DNA from: Valencia hispanica
Lineage: Eukaryota; Chordata; Actinopteri; Cyprinodontiformes; Valenciidae
Length of the DNA: 64,000 nt
Direction: 5' to 3'
NCBI GenBank assembly: GCA_963556495.2
Contig: OY747703.1
Location: forward strand, 56,824,796-56,888,795
Below the pieces are notes generated by a model, which had not been told where the DNA came from, searched no databases, and was given only the letters and a program-made list of their open reading frames with translations. The translations under genes were made by a program, and so were the position numbers. The stretch's first letter is position 1; each line of letters opens with the position of its first letter. Shown here in pieces: positions 43,639 to 55,920 of the stretch.

Positions 43639-44559
43639 TACTAGTTTGGTGGGAAAACTTCACACCTCTGATTATTGCTCAAACTTTTCCATTTTAACAG
43701 CTTAATAATAAAAGCTCATTGCAGACATGTATGTTAGCGTGCTTCTTCTCGGAGCCTTTACATCTTTATTTCTCTATTAACTCAGTGTAAATTTCATCGC
43801 TTTGTTTCATATGTCTACAATGCTGATTTGATTTGTGGTGCATTACATGTCAAATGCCTTTGCTCCTGCTCCAAGTCCAGCAACAAAAGGACTTGCATGT
43901 GAAAGCAATGTTATAAAGATGCTACTTCTCACTGCATGTGGAAAATGTGAGCTAGCTCTCACTGTCCGTTAGACGTTAGAGGGCATCGTAACCTCTATGA
44001 ACTATGAAGGAGTATGATTGCCTGCTAAACTTTCCTCCAGTTCCAGCTCATTAAACCTCTGAACACTTTGTGAGGCATGAGTGAAAAGGAAGCAGTCCTA
44101 ATGATATTTATTTTTGGCTGAAGGGAACAGTTTTGGAAACGAACAATTCCAATAAAGACTATTTTGATGTAGAAAAGAAATGTTGAGATTATTTGGGATA
44201 AAAATACTTCTGCTGAACTCCTACAGTCAGAGTCTGCTGCGATTAGCTGTAATAAATCATGGAAACATTCAGCCGGTTGTGTTTGGTCTAGATGTACTTT
44301 GATACGATCCCATATAGAAGATATATAAGAAGCAACACCAAAAAAACATCCTTATTTTGAATTTAGTTTAATGGCGGTCTCAGACTGATTACATTACATT
44401 GCTGATAACGGCTTCTATCTTGAAACTGGAAAGGATGCTGGACCTGGTTCATAACTGGTTCTGGAAAAACACACCAACTTAACTCTTTGTGAAAAACGAA
44501 AGTAAACTTGATTTCTGGTTTGTTTGGTTTTTTTTGGCCCTTTGGGTCAACAACTGAAA

Positions 44560-45352
44560 TCAAGATTAAGCAATGATGAGTGTTTCACATCGCTGTGGAG
44601 GAATTTTGACCCACTCTTCTTTGTGGAATTGTTTCAATTCTGCCAAAAAGGGGTTTTGGGCAGGAAGGACTCGTCTCAAAAGGAATTTACGCCAAGACTT
44701 TGACTAGACCACTCGAAAATATTCATTTGCTTTTATTTTTGAGCCACTCTTTAGTCTCATCAGTCCTCAGAATATTTTCCCAAAGGTCTTGGGGATCATC
44801 AAGATGTTTTCTAGTAAGAGTAAGGCAGGCCTTTGTGTTCGTTGTGGCTTGAATCATGAACTCTGACTTCAACTGAGATAATGAGGTCTGCAGAGCTTTA
44901 AATGTTGTTCTGGGTCCTTTTCTGATCTCCTGGATGACTCGTTGATGAGCCCCTGGAGTAATTTTGGTGGGTGAAAAGGTTCCTCACCATGCCACGTTTT
45001 CACCTTAGAAATGGCTTTGTAACTGTTTGTTGATAGCTGTCTGTGACTTTGTTTCTCATCTCTGAAATTTCCTAAGATCATGGCATGATGCGTTGATTTT
45101 AGCATACCTTCTTGATGTTGCCAGATCGGTTCTGTTTAAGGTGATTTCTTGATTCTGAAGCCAAAAAAAGGAACAATTTTCCTTTTAATCAGGGTCAGGT
45201 CAGTTTGGATGACTTCCCTCCTTCACGGATTACTTAATCAACTGATATTAGCTTTTTTCTGTTTGATGTTCTGAGAAATTAAAGTTCAACTAAAAATCCA
45301 AAACTTGAGGAACTCATTAAATTGGCAGATACTTTTTCACAACACTGTACTG
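44560..45352. mobile_element. Degenerate cut-and-paste DNA transposon fragment
   Basis: The sequence has the look of a common fish DNA element. The blocks GGAGGAATTTTGACCCACTC, TCTTTAGTCTCATCAGTCCT and GGATGACTCGTTGATGAGCC are remnants of a coding region on the minus strand. The right terminus is CAGATACTTTTTCACAACAC followed by TGTA. No matching left terminus was found upstream. No intact frame. Confidence 0.5.
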
Positions 45353-46459
45353 TCTGATGAAGACAGAGTCGACCCTTTCAGCGGTGGAAACAGGTAGAAC
45401 GTGTGGTAGACAAGCTGCAGTTGAGCAATGCAACCAGTTTAATGAACTTTGTAGCATGAAGCGGGACTGGAAACCTTCAGGAAACATTTTCACTGTACTT
45501 TACAGGTTAGAACGGATGCATAAATTGTGGGTGATATTTTCGTTGTTGCAAAAGTGGACATTATGCCTTGAATTCAGTTTGTTTATGAAAAACCTGAATC
45601 CAAGCAATCGTTAATCTCGGGCAACTGGATGCAAAGTTTTGTGCTCAAGGCATAATGATAATGTATTTTCCATCTGATCAATGATGACTCAATAGATGGT
45701 AGACACTAAATACTTGTGGATATTTAAAACAAATGTGCTATTTAGACTAAATTTTCAATACAAACAAATGTTTAATGACTTGAATTTACCTTCCAGTTGA
45801 GTTCCTCAAGGATCTATTTTTTATTATTGTTTGTTTGATTAAATCAAACTATTGTGTTTTTTTTCTTTTTCATCAGCATTTCCTTCCACCTATATGCTGA
45901 TGATATCCAGCTATTTCTTTATATTTTGGCTGATTATTTGGCTTTAATGATCACTAAAAAGTTCAAAACTAAATAAGTTATTTCAAAAGTATTTTTTCTT
46001 TGAGGAATATTTAAAATTTTGATATTGAGGTTTAGTATTAATATGTTAATAATTATATATTTTAATTTTTAACTATTTATTTTTTCCTTTTTCTTTAATT
46101 TGTAAACAACTGAGTTGATCCAATGAAGCATCACACAAGAAATCCAGTTTTATTGTTTTTTTCTGACTTTACAGTACATTTAAAATTTCATTTTAAAGTG
46201 ATACTTATTATCGATTTCTTTTCAGTACAAATCAAACTTCACCTTACACCTTTTCCTTGCATTTAATTTAAAACCCGCAGGTATATAAGCCGCTGAAGAA
46301 TTTCCTTACGTTTTCATGTTTTCCACATTTCACTAAAAGAAAATTAAAGAAGGAGTTGAAGATTTCATAAACAAAATGTAAATATTATCGGGTTTTTTGT
46401 TGTTCTTGTTTTACCATATACAATATTCTAATCTGATAGCTGTTTTTGTATGTCCACAG

Positions 46460-46613
46460 CAGGTGTACCCATGCAGTAATGACAAGGAGTGCAGTGTTGG
46501 CAGCTACTGCCACAGCCCCCAGCAGGCTCCGCCTCGATGCCTGTCCTGCCGTAGGAGGAAGAAGCGCTGTCACAGAGACGCCATGTGCTGCCCTGGGAAC
46601 CGCTGCAGTAACT
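46460..46613 (+). CDS. dkk2: dkk2 exon 2: first cysteine-rich domain
   Basis: Residues 65-115 plus the first base of codon 116. The exon encodes CRD1 (the Dickkopf N-terminal domain): VYPCSNDKECSVGSYCHS, then CLSCRRRKKRCHRDAMCCPG and NRC. With the last cysteine supplied by exon 3 (VCVS) this gives ten cysteines, the full family set. The acceptor is a CAGCAG (NAGNAG) tandem. Using the first AG starts the exon at 46460 and includes Gln65; using the second starts at 46463 and omits it. Both keep frame. The donor after AACT is GTGAGC, phase 1. CRD1 is the domain that distinguishes DKK2 from inhibitory DKK1 in activity. Confidence 0.96.
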
Positions 46614-48071
46614 GTGAGCATGCACATGGACACCTTATATACATAATGTTTCACTCTGAATTATGCATGAATTCAAGGCTAAATTCAAGATTTTCATACA
46701 CCTGGAATCTTTGAAATGTTGAGACACTTGCACTTAGCATTTGGCATGCCAAGGTGTGTGAATCTTTAACAGGGCAGCCAGAGAATCTGCATAGTACAGC
46801 ATGAGATTAAGAAAGGTTACTACTTACTTTTCAGCGCTAATAATAAATAATAGTTATAAACAATAACTTTTGTTTAAAGCTTTGCTTATAAGTCAAGTGG
46901 GTGACAAAAACAGGTACAGGGATTTGTGCAGAAAAACTGTCTTCCTGAACTGTAAACCTTTGCAGACAAACTTTTAATATTTTAAACCTCTGCTTGTTAA
47001 ATTCACACAGTGATACCACTTGTCGCCATATGCATTCTGTTGATGTTAAGTGATCTCTACCTTTGGTTTTTAGAGGTTTGTTTTCATCCACCAATAAAGA
47101 TCCAGATCCAGATATATTCAAAGTGTCTTAGTGCAGTAAATCAGCAGCTTTACTCTTCTTAAACATGTTTGAGGGGGAAAAAAGAGTGATAAACTCACAT
47201 GACTCCAAACTTCAGAAGTCTTTCTGGGGGATGCCACTGCTGCTCTGACCTTGACAAAATTCTGTTCTGATTGTATTTTAATCTTCCCACAAGAAAAAAA
47301 ATCATTGGCATGCTGAGCTCTTTCAAAATGTCTTCCCTTTTTGCATGTTCCAGTCAGATGCCAGTTTAGTTAGAGATATTACATTCAGGAATACATTTAA
47401 CAAAATTTTGGAAAAAAGTTATTCATGTTGGTGTGGCCAACCAAGATTGCTGCGTTTTTCTTTTTAAGTAATTAAGCAGATGAGAAGGGGAAAGCAGATA
47501 AAAAAAATTGAATAAGAGACTGTTTGACCTTGGAACATTTTTGGTATAGAAATCCTCTTTATGACAGCTTTAGGAACCATTATCTGAACCCAAGTGTGTC
47601 TGTAGAGAACAAAAGCTTTGAGCTTGAAGGTTTTGTCCTATTAATAAAACAAAAACGTCTCTGTGGGACGACTGAATGTAAACCAGGGAAGACAGAGCAG
47701 TGTTTCGTAGAGCAATCTAAACAAATCAGTGAAGGAAATAAACCAGATGCTGCAAGATTGGGTTACAGAAGAAAGTATTAACATACATGCAGATTAGAAA
47801 ATAAACACTAATCTATAATCCTGTTTAGGCTCAATCAAACAATCCCCCCCCCCCCACACACACACAACTAATCAACTGCACATTCTCTCCATGTAACAGA
47901 GCATAGAGTTACTCAATTAAAAATGATCTATTTACCTGATAAGATCTAATCAAACCAAAACTAAAGGTTAGAAAATCAGTAGTGAGCTCTTGTTAGTGTC
48001 TCCAAAGAGTAGATATTTATAGAAAATATATAGAAATATGTAGGAGGTACACTTATATGTATATGTATGTA

Positions 48072-49493
48072 CAGTGGGGCAAAAAAGTATTTGGCAGCCA
48101 CTGATTGCCCACGTTGTCCCACTTAAAAAGATGAGAGAGGTCTGCAATTTTCATCATAGGTATACTTAAACTGTAAGAGACAGAATGTAAAAAAAAAGAA
48201 ATCCAGGAAATCACATTGTATAATTTTCAAAGAATGTATTTGTATAATGGTGCAGAAAATAAGTATTTGGTCAGTAACAAAAGTGCACCTCAACACTTTG
48301 TAATGTTACCTTGGTTGGCAATGACAAAGGTCAAAGGTTTCTCTATTGGATTGAGGTCTGGAGGCTAGGCCACTCCAGAACCTTGAAACGATTTTTACGT
48401 AGCCACTCCTTCGTTGCCTAGGCGACGTGTTTGGGATAATTGTCATGATGGAAGATCCAGCCACATTTCATCTTCAATGCTCTCACTGATGGAAGGAAGT
48501 TTTTGTCCAAATTCTCACCATACACAGCCTCATTCATCCTTTCCTTAATGGAGATCAGTCGTCCTGTCCCCTTTGCAGAAAAGCAGCCCCACAGCATAAT
48601 GTTTCCACCCCCATGCTTCACAGTGGGTTCTTGGGAAGCAACTCTGCATTCTTCCCCCTCCAAACACAGCGAGGGGCGTTTATACCAAAGATTTTTATTT
48701 TGGTCTCATCTGACCACATGACATTCACCCAATCCTCATCTGGATCATCCAGATGCCCTCTGGTAAATTTGAGGCAGGCCTAGTGCTGGCTTAAGCAGGG
48801 GGACCTTTCAAGTGCTGCAGGATTTTAATCCATGACGACGTAGTCTGTTACTAATAGTAACCTTTGTTACAGTTGTCCCAGCTCTCTTCAGGTCATTGAC
48901 CAGTTCCCTTCATTTAGTTCTGGGATGGTTCTTCACCTTTCTCAAGATCATGTGTACCCCATGAGGTGAGATCTTGCATGGAGGGAGATTGTCAGTGATC
49001 TTTTTTTTTTCTTATTCCATTTTCTAATAATTGCTCCAACAGTTGATCCCTTCTCACCAAGGTGCTTGCCTATTGTAGATTGGCTCTTCCACCATCAGGT
49101 GTACAATCATGTTCCTGGTGTCCTTGGACAGCTCTCTGGTCTTGGCCATGGTGGAGGTTGGAGTCTGACTGTTTGAATGTGTGGACAGGTGTCTTTTATA
49201 CAGATAACGAGTTCAAACAGGTGCTGTTAATACAGGTAACGAGTAGAGGATAGAAGAGCTTCTTAAAGAAGAGGTAACATGATTCTTGCTTGGTTGTAGG
49301 TGCTAAATACTTATTTTCTGAACCATTACACAAATAAATTCTTTAAAAATCATAAAATGTGATTTCCTCCATTTTTTTACATTCTGTCTCTCACAGTTGA
49401 AGTGCACCTATGATGAAAATAACAGACCTCTCATCTTTTTAAGTGGGGCAACTTGCACAATCAGTGGCTGCCAAATGCATTTTTGCCCTACTG
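48072..49493 (-). mobile_element. Tc1/mariner transposon with TIRs and TA target sites
   Basis: The ends CAGTGGGGCAAAAAAGTATT and (complement of right end) CAGTAGGGCAAAAATGCATT are inverted, and TA flanks both (48070-48071 and 49494-49495). On the minus strand 48418-48663 encodes [20 protein letters not shown] and [13 protein letters not shown], with the second catalytic Asp in HHDNYPKH. Flanking DNA-binding and C-terminal parts are recognisable as nucleotide blocks but carry stops. Inner repeats (TTGGCAGCCACTGA at the left, TCAGTGGCTGCCAA at the right) pair as well. A different subfamily from 23942-25323. Confidence 0.9.
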
Positions 49494-49609
49494 TACGTTA
49501 TATAAATTGGTGCATATCTCCAGCAGTCAACATACAGACACACAGGTCAAACAAACTTGCACGAACACACTCACACCTAAAGACAACTTAGAGAGACCGA
49601 TTAACCTTG

Positions 49610-49745
49610 CATTCATGTTGTTTTTGGATTGTGGGTGGAAGCCGGAGGACCCAGGGAGGACCCACACATGCCTGGGGGAGAACATAAAAGCTCCATGCAA
49701 AAAGACCACAGCCCAGGAATTGAACCCAGGTGAACAGGGTGATTT
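49610..49745 (-). mobile_element. SINE-like repeat fragment
   Basis: The block TTGTTTTTGGATTGTGGGTG and the segment GGAGAACATAAAAGCTCCAT, then a GAATTGAACCCAGG that is B-box-like on the minus strand (GGTTCAATTCC), match the repeat at 11546-11885 and the core of the SINE at 9903-10417. It is truncated and has no visible target duplication. Confidence 0.6.
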
Positions 49746-50149
49746 CACGTACCCTGTCCTGATGCAGCAGAAAACTAATTTCCACACTTTTGATCCCAAT
49801 ACCGGTTCACTATTTAAACAAGGAGTGCATCAGAAACAACAGACATACTTCAAAGACGTGACAAGACTAGATGTTCCTCAAAAGCCTCTTAATTTCCTCT
49901 TCTTTAGACCCACATGTGGTTTTTAATAAGGCAGCAAAGATAGGCAAAGATTGGAAACAGGTTTAAGATGCTTTCTCTGTTATGCTTTTCAACCTCATGA
50001 AGGTTTTCTGTTGACCAGCATGTGTAAAATGGCTCCACATTTTATGAACCCCCAACCCAACCAAGTACTCTGCATTCCTGAAAGACATGCGAACAAGGGC
50101 TGTAATACATCCGGGTGTTTTGCTGAGTCTTTCTAAGAATCTATGTTGC

Positions 50150-50968
50150 TTTCATGGAAAGCTCCCAGTTTTTGTCCGTGAGGCAGACACACTTTTTACT
50201 TTTAAGGCCAGGCTTAAAACTTTCCTTTTTGATAAAGCTTATAGTTAGAGTGGCTAAGGTCATCCTGAGCTATCTCTGTAGTTATGCTGCTATAGGCTTA
50301 GACTGCTGGAGGACAGACTGACCAATTTACTTCACTCTGCTACTTCCTTTTCTCCTACTACTCTCCAGTTGTATTACAGTACATTCTGTTATTTTGACGT
50401 TTAACTATGTGTTCTCTCAGTGTTTTTCTCTCCATAGAAGATATACCTGGTCTGGTATCCTGCTTGGCTACAATCCCCTGTTGGACGGGGGGCATCGACT
50501 GGGATGATGCTCCCAGTAGCTGAACATCCACTGTGTCCTGTTATTAACTTTTTACTTTCTGTAACATAGAAAGTTCACTTATATCAGATCTTCTGTTCCT
50601 TCTGTGTTTCTGCTCTGTCTTCTCAAACCCCCAGACGGTCGTGGCAGATGGCCGCTCCTACTGAGCCTGGTTCTGTTGGAGGTTTCTTCCTGTTAAAGGG
50701 GAGTTTTTCCTCTCCACCGTCGCTACATGCTTGCTCAGTATGAGGGATTGCTGAAGGATTGCTGTGGTTGGAAAGTCTGCATCAACAGGGCCCAACCTCA
50801 CGCCAATGACTGACGCAATCTGCTGGGATTCCTTAAATAGGAAACTTTTTAACTGATTGGAATGTTTGTATAAATGTATTGAAATGACTTCTTGTTAAGT
50901 GCCTTGAGATGACATCTGTTGTGAATTGGCGCTATATAAATAAACTGAATTGAATTGAATTGAATTGA
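50150..50968 (+). mobile_element. L2 family A 3' end with (GAATT)n tail
   Basis: The most complete 3'UTR of family A in the window. It runs from CAGTTTTTGTCCGTGAGGCA through AAGGTCATCCTGAGCTATCT and TGGAGGTTTCTTCCTGTTAA to GCCTTGAGATGACATCTGTT and GAATTGGCGCTATATAAATA, ending in (GAATT)n at about 50945-50968. It is the direct counterpart of the complement of 62828-63620. 5'-truncated, non-coding. Confidence 0.85.
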
Positions 50969-51101
50969 AAAGTGCAAAACAAAAATCATTTGACCTAAAT
51001 AAGCTGGTGTGTGATTTCTTAAATAGCCAAAGACGGCAAACAGACCAAGAACTCAGCTGTTTTTAATGGCTTTGATGTCTATCTTTTCTTTTTCACTGCA
51101 G

Positions 51102-51233
51102 ACGTTTGTGTCTCCATCTCAGAGAGCGTGCCCTCACCTCACATCTCTGCATTAGATAATCCCAGCGTGCTGTCAACCAAAGACCACAGCTGGAGGAAAA
51201 AAGGGAGGGGCCAGGCTAAGCATGTACAAAAGG
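51102..51233 (+). CDS. dkk2: dkk2 exon 3: end of CRD1 and inter-domain linker
   Basis: It supplies the last CRD1 cysteine (VCVS) and the variable linker: ISESVPSPHISALDNPSVLS, then a basic RKKGRGQAKHVQK. The acceptor CTGCAG|AC and the donor AAAAGG|GTAAGA keep phase 1 at both sides. The ESVPSPHISALD block is conserved among vertebrate DKK2 proteins, whereas the rest of the linker is short compared with mammals, which accounts for part of the smaller total length. Confidence 0.93.
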
Positions 51234-53282
51234 GTAAGATTCACCACACATGAGGCCTTCATTGAACCTTTAGGTGCTCTAGAGGTGTCTAATCTGTCTG
51301 TTGTTCCTGTTCAGGAGGTCTTTAGGTATTCATGGACTCTGCCAGTCCACAAACTATATTGATAATTGGCTCTCTGCTCATGTGTCAGCAATAGTGTGTA
51401 CTCAAGTCGAGAAGAAACCACACTGCTTTACTGTTTCGGCACCTAGCTGGAGCCATGGAGGCAGCTTCACTGAAAGCAGCACACTTTGTGTGAAACACAA
51501 GTAAAACCACAGAATGGAGCTTTGGTTAGTTTACTGGTAATAACTCTCTGAAACTCCTGCTTAGCATTCATGTCACTTGATTTAAGATGTTATAAAACCA
51601 AGGGGGAAAAAACCAATCTAAGTGCACGAGGCACCAAGCTGAAAATCAATATGCTATTACTAGTACAGCACTATGCAAAAGTTTTCAACCAACTTTTATC
51701 TCTTTAAACTTTTTTCTCATGGTAGCCAGACTTTTCTTCTTCAGACTTTGGCTGCTTTTTATCTCGATTTCCGTCCAGTCTTTGTACCTCCCTATAACAG
51801 TATACCACAAAAGACCTCCGGCTATAACTGCAATGAAAGATGGATCTCTAAACCATTGGTTCCTAAACCTTCTATCCTGTTATCGAAGTTCTTTTATAGA
51901 AGAGATGAGAGAGATTCCTTCAGATTCTCAGAGGGTTTAATACAGATTTGGTTGATCAAACAAGGAGGTACAGCGTTAACAGAGGGAATATGCGATACTG
52001 ACCTGCCTTCCAAAACAAGACACAGGATTATATAGGTTCAGTAATCATGGCCTATCACCTGTGACATTACAAACAAACATTTCTCAGTCGGTGACTCATT
52101 AGGCGTAGAAGATTTGATATAGAAGCATAATCAATGTATGTCAGGACGTTCTTAGATGTAACAGAGAGTTGCCATGCCAACCCAGGCTGTAAGAGTCTGA
52201 ATCAGCAGGTTTGACCTGACCTAAATTCATACAGTGTCACCTAATCAGATTGGTCACCATATCATAAAGAAGAGACACATAGTAACTATCAGTATGTGAA
52301 TTACACAGAACAGATCATTAGATTTCTTCCACAATATATCCTCTGACCAAGAAATGAAAAATGTAATAGGTCGTGACCCCGAATTTTGGTTGAGATGCAA
52401 TAATTTTTACAGTCAGTTAAAAGTGGTACAATGACAACATAATCAGCCAGGATATTGCTTTTATTCATTCACATCCTGTTTTTTAATGTTTTACACAATT
52501 TGTTAGCCTAGAAATCTGGACAAACTGTAGCAACAGATGTTGCTCTGCAGGTTGTTCTACCCAAGCTCCATTATAACCTCAGCAGGTCTGCTGTTGGCTC
52601 AGCTAAGTGTAGGCCGGGACAATCACAGCACTCTATGTTTGTAGAGAAACTCTGGGCAGGATTAGCACCATTATGCCAGAGCTTTTTCTTTCTTCTATTT
52701 TTAAAATGATGATTTGGATGATTTTGACATGGCCGTTTCTTTGAGAGTCAAGCGGATAGAGGCAGTTCATTCTTTTGCTTCGACTGCCCTGTTGACTGAT
52801 TTCCCTCGCTATGAATACGTCATGTTGTTCATTACCCTGATTGGTCGTAGTGCTGTCCAATTGCGTGCAGAGACAGTAGATTCCACCCCAGGACTGAGCT
52901 CTGTCTATGGGTCGTGGCCAGACTATATATTTATACATATAGGATGGCTTGCCATGCTAACCTTTTATAAAATGCATATGCTTCCTCATTGCCATTTTTG
53001 GCGTTTAGCTTATTCTCTCAAGAAGACCCCACATTTACACATCTGTGAGCCCAAGTGGGGTCGCGACCCCAGCTTTTGGGAATTACTGCTCTAAACTATT
53101 GGCTCTGGGAGTATGAATACTAATGCACACCTAACTTTTCAAATGCACAACTTTGTTCACAAAATGTGAAAAAGCTTGAGGGATATGATGCCTTTTGCAA
53201 GGAGTTTCATTCAGGTTGAGTTTCATGTTGTTGTCAGCTACTTTTTGACTCATCATCTGTGTTTCCTGTTATCTTCTCTCAG
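51234..53282 (+). other. dkk2: dkk2 intron 3 (2.0 kb)
   Basis: GTAAGA donor and TCTCAG acceptor. More than half is the hAT element 51854-53088. The rest shows nothing recognisable. Confidence 0.85.
51854..53088. mobile_element. Non-autonomous hAT element with perfect 8-bp target duplication
   Basis: The ends CATTGGTTCCTAAACC and (complement of the right end) CAGTAATTCCCAAAAGC are inverted repeats of the CAGTGGTTCCCAAA type, flanked by CTCTAAAC on both sides (51846-51853 and 53089-53096). The subterminal GGGGTCGCGACCCC at 53057-53070 and GGTCGTGACCCC near 52370 are further palindromic words common in this family. No transposase. It interrupts dkk2 intron 3, 194 bases before exon 4. Confidence 0.85.
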
Positions 53283-53533
53283 GTCACGAGGGCGACCCTT
53301 GCTTACGCTCGTCCGACTGCTCGGAGGGCTACTGCTGCGCCCGTCACTTCTGGACCAAAATCTGCAAACCAGTGCTGCGGCAGGGAGAGGTGTGCACCAA
53401 GCAGAGGAAGAAAGGCTCTCACGGGCTGGAGATCTTCCAGCGCTGCGACTGCGCCAAGGGCCTCTCCTGCAAGGTGTGGAAAGATGCCACCTCCTCGTCC
53501 AAGTCCAGGCTCCACATGTGCCAGAAGATCTGA
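53283..53533 (+). CDS. dkk2: dkk2 exon 4: second cysteine-rich domain and stop
   Basis: Residues 160 (shared codon) to 242. The exon encodes the colipase-like CRD2 that binds LRP5/6 and Kremen: [20 protein letters not shown], then [40 protein letters not shown] and KVWKDA, ending CQKI and TGA at 53531. Ten cysteines (166 to 239) are present, with no missing ligand. Conservation with mammalian DKK2 is very high here. The long overlapping frames in other phases (for example minus 53253-53714) are shadows of this GC-rich exon. Confidence 0.97.
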
Positions 53534-54990
53534 AGCAGAGGCAGCTGCCGCAGGCGCTGAGACCTCTGTCTCCATCTGCCATGGAAAGTTTAAGAAAAGA
53601 ATGGCTTGTGGCTGCACTGAAAGGGAGCAAAAGACAGAGACTAACAAGAGACAGACAGAACAGCCTGCTGCTGCGTGGGTTTAAAAACTCTGCAAGCGAG
53701 CGAGCGAACAGCAAATGGGAACGCTCTGATGTGTTTGCTGTGAGCTGCCGTCACTGCACTCACGCAAGCGTGCATCTTCAAGACATACAAGCAGTGCAGC
53801 TTTGGGAGATGGAAGAGCTTTGCGCAATTATAAAATTTAACATGTCCGGATGATGATCGGGGAGTCACAAAGACAGCCGGCAGATGCTGTGATGGGTGAG
53901 GTGTGGACTTTGTCAAGGTGGAGAAAACAGATGTAGCAGACTTCTTTTTTTAAGCTAAATACATAAAAAAATATTCATCACAAGCCTCTCAAATCAGTTA
54001 CTTTCAAATATTTTAAATTCAATATTCCAATTTTTCTTAAACATTGAAAGATTTATCTTTGGAAACTATTGCTTGCATCCTTCAGACTGCTTCTGCTGTC
54101 TATGCGCTTACATCTAACGCCTCATACGCATAAACCAAAGCATTACAGAACATTCACGCTGCAGTTAATGGGTTTCATCTGCTGCGTTAAAGATAAGACA
54201 TCACTGTGTCCGCTTTGGAAGCTTTCATTGATCTGTCAGATACAGCTGTGATCCGCTGGGATGACAGTTGTGTGTGAGGTGGAACTCCGCTGTAGACTCA
54301 GTGGTACCGATACCAGACGGAAAGCGGCTCTGCTTTCCCAATCACATTAACGAGACTCAAGGATATGAGGGAGTTAGGGTTTTTTTTCCATTTGCAAAGC
54401 CCGTAGGAATGGAGACGTGAGGAGATTGATTACATAAAGCTGATGTGTTCAAAGAGATCCCGCCGTTTGATTCTTTGTTTTGCGGGTGGCATGGAGCCCG
54501 GTTTATTTTTCAGCCTTTTAAATATGACCACATACTTTCTTCTCATGAAATATTGAGGAATTTAATTTTATTCTGGATGTTTTTTTTAAAACAGCCCTTA
54601 AACTAAAACTCATAGCATCACTTTAAAGCATACATCTTGTAACCATTTGAAATATCAATAAGCTCTTTATGTAAATAGACTGGAAGCGATGTATTTAAGA
54701 ATGGATGTATATCATGTACATACTAATCCTGACTTGTGTAGCCAAAACAATCCAGGAGAGAGGAGATACGGAGGATAAGGAGGCTGGAGATGAAAATGTT
54801 TGGCTGATTTTACAGACTGGCTGCATAAAAAAAGGACAGTTTGCAACAGGCAGAATAAGAATTTCAAATATATTTTGTGTAAATGGTGAAGATTTATATT
54901 CCACTAAAATGATTTGTGTGAAGATTTTATGCTGATTTTATTTGTGTTTTTAAAATAATAGAAGAATAAATGGAATGTATTTTGTATCAG
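53534..54990 (+). other. dkk2: dkk2 3'UTR (predicted)
   Basis: Sequence after the stop with no mobile element. The hexamer AATAAA at 54965-54970 is the first strong poly(A) signal with a plausible T/GT-rich downstream region (TTTTGTATCAGTG, TTTTTTTATT). The predicted 3'UTR is about 1.45 kb. The last part (about 54859-55020) is the first unit of the tandem array described next. Confidence 0.55.
54965..54970 (+). terminator. dkk2: Candidate dkk2 polyadenylation signal AATAAA
   Basis: A canonical hexamer with downstream T-rich sequence. Cleavage would fall at about 54985-55000. No transcript data support it. Confidence 0.5.
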
Positions 54991-55729
54991 TGATCACACA
55001 GGATGCCTTTTTTTATTACATTTAATTAAAAATCTTTTAAATGAGGGGATTATTTTATGACAACACAATATACTGTGATATGCCACAATATGATACAATT
55101 AAAGCGATACAATAGATTTAAAAAGGAAATTTGCAACACAGTTCAGTGCAACATGACAATACGATACGATACATGTACAATATGTGGTACAATATGACAT
55201 AATATAATATTATTATATGGTACGAAATTGTACAGTTGGACACATTTGGATACAGCAGAATATGACACACAGCAATACATATGATACAATTAGAAGTAAT
55301 ACAATACGTCACAAAACTCCAAGACGTGTAGAAATAAAATGAACAACGATTTCAAAAAATATTGTGTGCAAATGGTGTGAAGATGTTTATACCAATAAAA
55401 ACAACTTGTGTGAATATTTTACATATGATTTGTTTGGTGTTTTTTAAATTAAGGAAATTTATTTTGTATCCCTGATCACACTGGATGTTTTTTATTATGT
55501 TTGATGAATACCACAATATGATACAGTCTGATTGAATACAACAGAATAGCAACTGAAACATGCAACCCAGTTCAGTAGAGTATGGCAAAGCAATATGATA
55601 CAATAAAACATGTACTACAACATGATATATTATAATATGATACTATATAATGTGATTTGGTACAAAATGGTACAATACGATACATTAGAATACAGTAGAA
55701 TATGATACAAAGCAATATGATATGGTACT

Positions 55730-55920
55730 TTGTAGGGCTGCGCGACATGGCCTCAAATCTATATTGTGATATAATCTAAAGCGTGTGAGATAACGATATT
55801 TATTGCCATACTATCTTTTTTTTATTTATATATGTCAAAATATATACAGTTTATGAAAACAACAAACTGCGGTAGGGTGATAGAGTCAAAATAATTTCTA
55901 CCTTATACCTTTTATATCCT
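55730..55920. repeat. Short inserted repeat within the AT array
   Basis: The segment TGTAGGGCTGCGCGACATGG to about 55920 differs from the array in composition and begins like a common fish element (GGGCTGCGCGA-ATATTGTGATA). No terminal pair was found, so the limits are approximate. Confidence 0.35.

Larger units (their letters stand above)
31080..46459 (+). other. dkk2: dkk2 intron 1 (15.4 kb)
   Basis: The intron has a GT donor at 31080 and an AG acceptor at 46458-46459 (alternative 46461-46462). It contains the mobile elements listed at 35807-36280, 36800-37600, 37600-37900, 40175-40425, 40560-41210, 42602-43638 and 44560-45352. The remaining parts, notably 31080-35800, 38620-40170, 41210-42590, 43640-44560 and 45353-46440, show no gene. 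Stretches such as 32720-32950, 39530-39900 and 42060-42240 are single-copy in the window with TAAT-type words and could hold enhancers; this is inference. The last 1 kb before exon 2 is very AT-rich. Confidence 0.85.
46614..51101 (+). other. dkk2: dkk2 intron 2 (4.5 kb)
   Basis: GTGAGC donor and CTGCAG acceptor. It holds the Tc1 copy (48072-49493), the SINE fragment (49610-49745) and the L2 tail (50150-50968). The parts 46614-48070 and 49746-50150 show no gene. A C run followed by CACACA lies at 47845-47868. Confidence 0.85.

Noticed and set aside
49453..49926. A 157-aa + frame in dkk2 intron 2
   Set aside because: It begins in a Tc1 terminus and runs through a SINE fragment; no domain.
53176..53916. 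Long frames overlapping dkk2 exon 4 in other phases and on the minus strand (for example 225, 153 and 141 aa)
   Set aside because: They are shadows of the GC-rich exon. They lack known domains, whereas the dkk2 frame has all family cysteines.
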